Assembly (NCBI GenBank): GCA_028723145.1
Contig: JAQYFM010000167.1
Span: 1-17,850 of the forward strand
Reading direction: 5' to 3'
DNA: 17,850 bases
DNA from: Spirochaetales bacterium
Lineage (GTDB): Bacteria > Spirochaetota > Spirochaetia > Sphaerochaetales > Sphaerochaetaceae
This document shows positions 13,871 to 17,850 of the stretch, in pieces. The notes below the pieces were generated by a model. It did not search any database. It had not been told where the DNA came from and saw only the letters and a program-made list of their open reading frames with translations. Position numbers and translations under genes: made by a program. Numbering within the stretch: the first letter of the stretch is position 1; each line of letters begins with the position of its first letter.

Positions 13871-16068
13871 TATTTATTATCATCCTTATTGTATTCAATT
13901 CTCTGGTGGTCACGACCAAATGCATCGTGAACAAATACTTTTTTAATCTTCTCTAAGTCTGTAAGAGTTAGATGGCTATCATTTAGCTGTCCAGCGTTAA
14001 TCTTGGAATTAATGATACTGGTAGCTAACTTTTCATAGCGCTGTGTTGTTGGCTTTTTGATTGTTCTAGATGCAGCTTCGAAGCAGTCAGCAAGCATTAC
14101 AATTGCAGCCTCTGGTGTTTGAGGAATATCTGAGTTGTATCTGAAATCTTCCTCATTAACAGTATATGGGACAGCAGAATTCTCAGCTTCCTTTAAGGCA
14201 AGGTTATAGAAGTAGGAAATAACATCATTACCATGGTGTTGATCGATAATATCAATAACTTCCTGAGGAAGTCCCATCTCCTTACCTTTTTCAACTCCAC
14301 TTTTTACATGTGATTTAATAACAGCTGCTGAGAGAGTTACCTTCATATCATCATGAACATTCTTGTCTTTTTGGTTTTCAACGAAGTACTCTGGGTGATC
14401 ACCTTTACCAATATCGTGGTAAAGACCACCTACTCTTGCAAGTTCACTGTTAACACCAATTTCTTTTGCGGCATGATAAGCCATATCAGAAACGTTGTTA
14501 ACGTGGTTATATGTACCAACTGCTTGGCTTCTTAATCTTGATAAAACAGGAGTATCAGCAAGACATAGTTCATGTAATCTAAATACTGTTGGAATATTTA
14601 AAAAGTGCTCAAGTAGAGGAAGTACAATTGAAAGCACCATGTAGCTAATACAAACATTCATAATAATAACCAGTATTTCATTAAATAAATAAGCGTATGA
14701 TGTATTAGATATAAAATGAAAAACTACTGTTACAAACATTGCTGCTACAGCACTGTAAAATGCTTGATAAATCATATCAAGTCTAGTTACCCCAAATCTT
14801 ACAAATAAAAGTGAAATCTCAAGAACAAATATCATGTAGAAGAATCTAATCATATCTGTATCTGGTAAGAATGTTAGATAACAAATAAAGAGCATTCCAG
14901 CTGTAAATCCATATCTTTTTTTATTTGTAATATGCGTAAGTAATAGCGGTATGAATAAGAATGGAATTGCCTGTGTTGCATATTGGGTACTAAAGAAACG
15001 ATAAATAAAATATGTACCAATAATACTTAATAGCAATCCTATTATGAAAATCATAATAATTTGAACAATTCTATAAGATCTATTAATCGAATAGAAGAAA
15101 TAATATATCGCTGCAATTGTTACTACAATAAAAAATATAATTTGTCCTAAAATCTTAACCCAATTAACAGAAAGATTACTTGAATTAATACGATCAATTG
15201 TTCTTAATGCTTGATCTGTTACAATTGTATCTTTACGAATGATGTACTCACCTTCTGTGATTTGATGAGTAATTGTTTCAACATTTTCAGCAGCTTCATC
15301 ACGCATTCTAGCTGTAGCAAGTGAGTCATATACAATATTATTTTCAACTGTATCTTTAACTCCATTAAAAATAAAACGAAGCATTTCAGGTGAAAATGAA
15401 ATTGAGTATGTTTGAAGCCATATTAAAAATTGTTCATATAAGTTCTTTTCAGTAATAATAGATGAAGTACTTTTCACTTGGCTCTTTAATTCATAATCAG
15501 AATTAGATGGGTTAATACTTCTTATTTGTAAATATCCTTCATTTGATATTTCAGAAATATCATAGTAGCGATAAATACCAATATTCATCAAATATTGAAC
15601 ACAATCCTTTAGCAAAATTAGTGATTGGTTCTTTTCCTTTGTTGATAGAGCATCATATTGGTTATATAAAGAAAAATCACTAATTCCTTCTTTAATTAAG
15701 AAATCATATGTCTCAGCACTCCCAGCTTTTATCGCTTCAATTAAGTTTAAGCATCTATTTTCAACTAAACTTGTTTTACTTAATGAGTATGTAAAAATTG
15801 GAAGTACATCTTTTCTTGCAGCAATTTTAGCTTCTTGAGTAGCAACTTCATCAATAAAGGTCAGCGAAAATGGAGCTATTACATCTTCATCTGATAACTC
15901 ACCCGCAACATATTGTTTTGTAGTAGTAATCTTGTTTAATGATTCAGTTGAAACAAGAAATGGAAGACTAATTCCAGAAATTATAAGTGCAATTAAAAGG
16001 ATAACAAAGGTTACCTTTGTTTTAGAGCTTATTTTAGAATATTTTTCTCTACTTCCATCATTATCCAT
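13870..16068 (-). CDS. pgpH: Membrane HD-domain phosphodiesterase, PgpH/7TMR-HDED type (probable c-di-AMP hydrolase)
   Basis: The protein has 732 residues from the ATG at 16068. Order of parts: cytoplasmic N-terminus, one membrane helix (about 18-41), a large extracytoplasmic 7TMR-HDED region (about 45-295), about seven membrane helices (300-490), and a cytoplasmic HD domain (about 505-710). HD ligands are visible: His522 (GTYNHV), His551-Asp552 (YHDIGKGDHPEYF), His572, His587 and His611-His612 (DQHHG), plus MLADCFEAASR near the end. In characterised homologues (Listeria PgpH) this domain cleaves c-di-AMP. Most homologues have GTYxHS; here Val replaces the Ser. The ATG at 16095 lies inside phoH without a ribosome-binding site, so 16068, preceded by GTGAG and 7 nt after the phoH stop, is preferred. 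Confidence 0.9.
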   Translation of the reverse strand: MDNDGSREKYSKISSKTKVTFVILLIALIISGISLPFLVSTESLNKITTTKQYVAGELSDEDVIAPFSLTFIDEVATQEAKIAARKDVLPIFTYSLSKTSLVENRCLNLIEAIKAGSAETYDFLIKEGISDFSLYNQYDALSTKEKNQSLILLKDCVQYLMNIGIYRYYDISEISNEGYLQIRSINPSNSDYELKSQVKSTSSIITEKNLYEQFLIWLQTYSISFSPEMLRFIFNGVKDTVENNIVYDSLATARMRDEAAENVETITHQITEGEYIIRKDTIVTDQALRTIDRINSSNLSVNWVKILGQIIFFIVVTIAAIYYFFYSINRSYRIVQIIMIFIIGLLLSIIGTYFIYRFFSTQYATQAIPFLFIPLLLTHITNKKRYGFTAGMLFICYLTFLPDTDMIRFFYMIFVLEISLLFVRFGVTRLDMIYQAFYSAVAAMFVTVVFHFISNTSYAYLFNEILVIIMNVCISYMVLSIVLPLLEHFLNIPTVFRLHELCLADTPVLSRLRSQAVGTYNHVNNVSDMAYHAAKEIGVNSELARVGGLYHDIGKGDHPEYFVENQKDKNVHDDMKVTLSAAVIKSHVKSGVEKGKEMGLPQEVIDIIDQHHGNDVISYFYNLALKEAENSAVPYTVNEEDFRYNSDIPQTPEAAIVMLADCFEAASRTIKKPTTQRYEKLATSIINSKINAGQLNDSHLTLTDLEKIKKVFVHDAFGRDHQRIEYNKDDNK

Positions 16069-16075
16069 ATTAATC

Positions 16076-17008
16076 TCACTTACCTTCTCTATCATAACAG
16101 GATATTATTTCTTTAACAATTCTACTTCTAATAATATCGTTTTTAGAAAACTCTGTTATTTTTAACCCTTCAATATCGTTTAATATTGATAGTGCATGAA
16201 CAAGACCACTAGCAGTATTTTTAGGTAAATCAATTTGAGTTATATCTCCTGTAATAATTGCTTGGCTACTTTCACCTAAACGAGTTAAAAACATTTTCAT
16301 TTGGCTTTTAGTAGTGTTTTGAGCTTCATCTAAAATTATTACTGCTTTATTAATACTTCTTCCTCTCATGTATGCAAGTGGAGAAATTTCTATTGCACCA
16401 TTTTCCTCTAGTTTCTTTATTTGACTAGGAGTTAATAAATACTCCATTGAATCATATAGAGGCTTTAGATATGGATTAAGCTTTTGAGATAAATCACCTG
16501 GTAAAAAGCCTAGTGACTCACCTGCTTCAACAACAGGACGAGTAAGTACTAACTTCTGTTTCTTACCACTCAATAATTGGCTAAGTGCATGGGCAATAGC
16601 TAAAAATGTCTTTCCAGTACCTGCTGGTCCAACAGCAAAGTTAATTTGATTTGTATTTAATGCATCGATAAACTCTGCCTGTTTAGAGCTTTTAGGATAA
16701 ACACTTTTGTTATTTACAATTATTGAACATTCCTTTTTAGAAAAAGGTTTATTTACTTCGAACTCACTATTAAAGAGCTGGTATTCCATGAATATCTCGC
16801 TTTCAGATAGTTCTTCCTTACGCTCTTTTGCAGTTTTAATTAATTTAGAAATAAATTCTTCAAAATAATCAGGACCATCGGCTGAAATACAGTTTCCTTT
16901 TACATATATTTCATTTGATAGCAATATCTCTAAATATTGAGTATTTCTATCATTTATCCCAAGAACCCATGACATTGTTTTACTATCATCAAAATATACA
17001 CTTCTCAT
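16076..17008 (-). CDS. phoH: PhoH family ATPase (YbeZ-like)
   Basis: Cytoplasmic P-loop ATPase of 310 residues, often functionally linked to YbeY in RNA metabolism. Walker A is GPAGTGKT (127-134), Walker B is VIILDEAQN (223-231), and the TGD motif is at 253-255 (ITGDITQIDLP). LTRPVVEAGESLGFLPGD is a family hallmark. The N-terminal ~100 residues are less conserved. The start overlaps the upstream outer-membrane gene's stop as TAATG with no strong ribosome-binding site, suggesting coupling. The stop is 7 nt from the pgpH start used here. 'YbeZ' and 'PhoH' are alternative names for this group; the exact reaction is not settled by sequence. Confidence 0.94.
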   Translation of the reverse strand: MRSVYFDDSKTMSWVLGINDRNTQYLEILLSNEIYVKGNCISADGPDYFEEFISKLIKTAKERKEELSESEIFMEYQLFNSEFEVNKPFSKKECSIIVNNKSVYPKSSKQAEFIDALNTNQINFAVGPAGTGKTFLAIAHALSQLLSGKKQKLVLTRPVVEAGESLGFLPGDLSQKLNPYLKPLYDSMEYLLTPSQIKKLEENGAIEISPLAYMRGRSINKAVIILDEAQNTTKSQMKMFLTRLGESSQAIITGDITQIDLPKNTASGLVHALSILNDIEGLKITEFSKNDIIRSRIVKEIISCYDREGK

Positions 17009-17850
17009 TATTTTTTACCATATACTGTTGTGGCTTGTGTCCACTCATTGCCACTTGTTTTCTTATAGTTCTCATCTACCTTCAAATCAGGTATTGTCTT
17101 CCATTTCAAAAAGATAGATACAGTTGGAACCCATTCATATCCGACCGAAGATGATACAATAGATGCTGAATATTTACAATAAAGATCCCAATCTGACATA
17201 TAGTGAATTAGCTCAATACTTAGGCTATCCATATTAAAGCCTGTATTGTATCTTCCATTTGACAAAAAATCAAATGAATTTAATAAATCTTTATATAATA
17301 AAGAAAAATCAAGCTTATCATTATCATAGTACTTATAGAAAGAGTTATTTCTTGTAACTATTGAAAAATTAATAGCTAAGAATTCTTGAATCTTAAAGCT
17401 AAAATTTAAGGAAATAGAAAGGTTTGTAGCATAGATGTTATCAAATGCATAGTGAAATTTGCTATTTAAATTAACTTTAGTCAAAATTCTATTGTAGTAT
17501 GCATACATAGTATTTGAATTTATCTCTGTTTGGATATCAAAACTTTCATTCTTAAATAATCCATTTGTCATTGAACCTGTATGAGTTAGCTTTAAGTATG
17601 GGGATACAAATGTAGCTGTTAATTCGTCAAATTTATTTGTTTCATATGTGTACTTCAGATACTCAGTTAATGAATATTTTTTATCTTCACTTCTTAATGA
17701 TATTGAGGAATTAAGTGATAGAGGTTTTAAGAAATCATTTGGATCATAGTTTGCACTCTTGTAAGTTAAACTGAGCGAAGATGTAAAATACTTATATAAA
17801 GCACCAAAAGAAAACTTAATATCATCACTCTTGAATACGTTATTTTCTTC
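17008..17850 (-). CDS. Large outer-membrane beta-barrel protein, LptD/OstA-like C-terminal region (5' end outside window)
   Basis: The frame is open to the right edge, giving 280 C-terminal residues of a larger protein; the internal ATG at 17571 is not the start. The visible part is almost entirely alternating beta-strands with aromatic ends and Asn/Ser/Asp turns (FSFGALYKYFTSSLSLTYK, LSIELIHYMSDWDLYCKYS, YEWVPTVSIFLKWKTIP), as in the barrel half of LptD/OstA-type proteins. The segment SDWDLYCKYSA... followed by a final strand and a short polar tail resembles the 'DLHCW' end of LptD relatives. Assignment is tentative, since a different large barrel would look similar over this region. It is the upstream member of a packed unit with phoH, pgpH and ybeY. 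Confidence 0.5.
   Translation of the reverse strand, partial: EENNVFKSDDIKFSFGALYKYFTSSLSLTYKSANYDPNDFLKPLSLNSSISLRSEDKKYSLTEYLKYTYETNKFDELTATFVSPYLKLTHTGSMTNGLFKNESFDIQTEINSNTMYAYYNRILTKVNLNSKFHYAFDNIYATNLSISLNFSFKIQEFLAINFSIVTRNNSFYKYYDNDKLDFSLLYKDLLNSFDFLSNGRYNTGFNMDSLSIELIHYMSDWDLYCKYSASIVSSSVGYEWVPTVSIFLKWKTIPDLKVDENYKKTSGNEWTQATTVYGKK

Noticed and set aside
16069..16095. N-terminal extension of the pgpH-type protein starting at the ATG at 16095
   Set aside because: It would overlap the end of phoH and has no ribosome-binding site; the ATG at 16068 follows a GTGAG and sits just after the phoH stop.
1..17850. Mobile elements, CRISPR array, prophage, toxin-antitoxin or defence system
   Set aside because: No transposase, integrase, regularly spaced direct repeats, target-site duplications or defence-type gene pairs were seen; apart from tmRNA, no tRNA-like cloverleaf was noticed.

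Overview
The window looks like an AT-rich stretch of chromosome from a spirochaete, probably of the Treponema/Sphaerochaeta side of the phylum. No rRNA or other strong taxonomic marker is present, so this rests on three things. The gene order gap-pgk-tpiA-secG is one I remember from Borrelia. A double-membrane envelope is implied by several signal-peptide, lipoprotein and beta-barrel genes. The overall makeup is housekeeping. Coding density is very high: many neighbours overlap as TAATG or ATGA or are 0-16 nt apart, and almost every gap holds a recognisable promoter or terminator.

Left part (1-1810, plus strand): the 3' end of an FGE-sulfatase-fold gene, then smpB, then ssrA (tmRNA) with its own promoter and intrinsic terminator. 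SmpB and tmRNA are the two halves of trans-translation, so a whole ribosome-rescue module sits in about 900 bp. The tmRNA has a readable 18-codon tag frame. A 76-codon gene of unknown function follows and converges on cobB through a shared hairpin.

1815-4773 (minus strand): a folD-miaB-cobB operon (folate C1 metabolism, tRNA ms2i6A modification, sirtuin deacylase). A short divergent promoter region separates it from two plus-strand envelope genes, a small outer-membrane beta-barrel protein and a lipoprotein (4851-6480). Converging intrinsic terminators at 6500-6580 close both sides.

6600-9929 (minus strand): an operon read as flavodoxin-like protein, parvulin-type periplasmic chaperone, nusB, map and a purine-type phosphoribosyltransferase. 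Its promoter (TTGAGG-17-TATAAT) is overlaid on the terminator of the glycolytic operon upstream of it.

9966-13395 (minus strand): gap-pgk-tpiA-secG, the triose part of glycolysis plus a Sec translocon subunit. gap has a strong promoter (TTGACG-17-TATATT), and two GC-rich hairpins between gap and pgk look like a partial terminator or RNA-processing site.

13424-17850 (minus strand): a large LptD/OstA-like outer-membrane barrel gene (5' end beyond the window), phoH, a pgpH-type membrane HD phosphodiesterase and ybeY, tightly packed. This links rRNA maturation with probable c-di-AMP turnover.

I found no insertion sequence, prophage, CRISPR array, toxin-antitoxin pair or tRNA gene. Most of the window is ordinary. 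The more unusual points are the tmRNA tag, the overlaid terminator/promoter, the gap-pgk attenuator-like element, the unknown 76-residue protein, and the uncharacterised envelope proteins.
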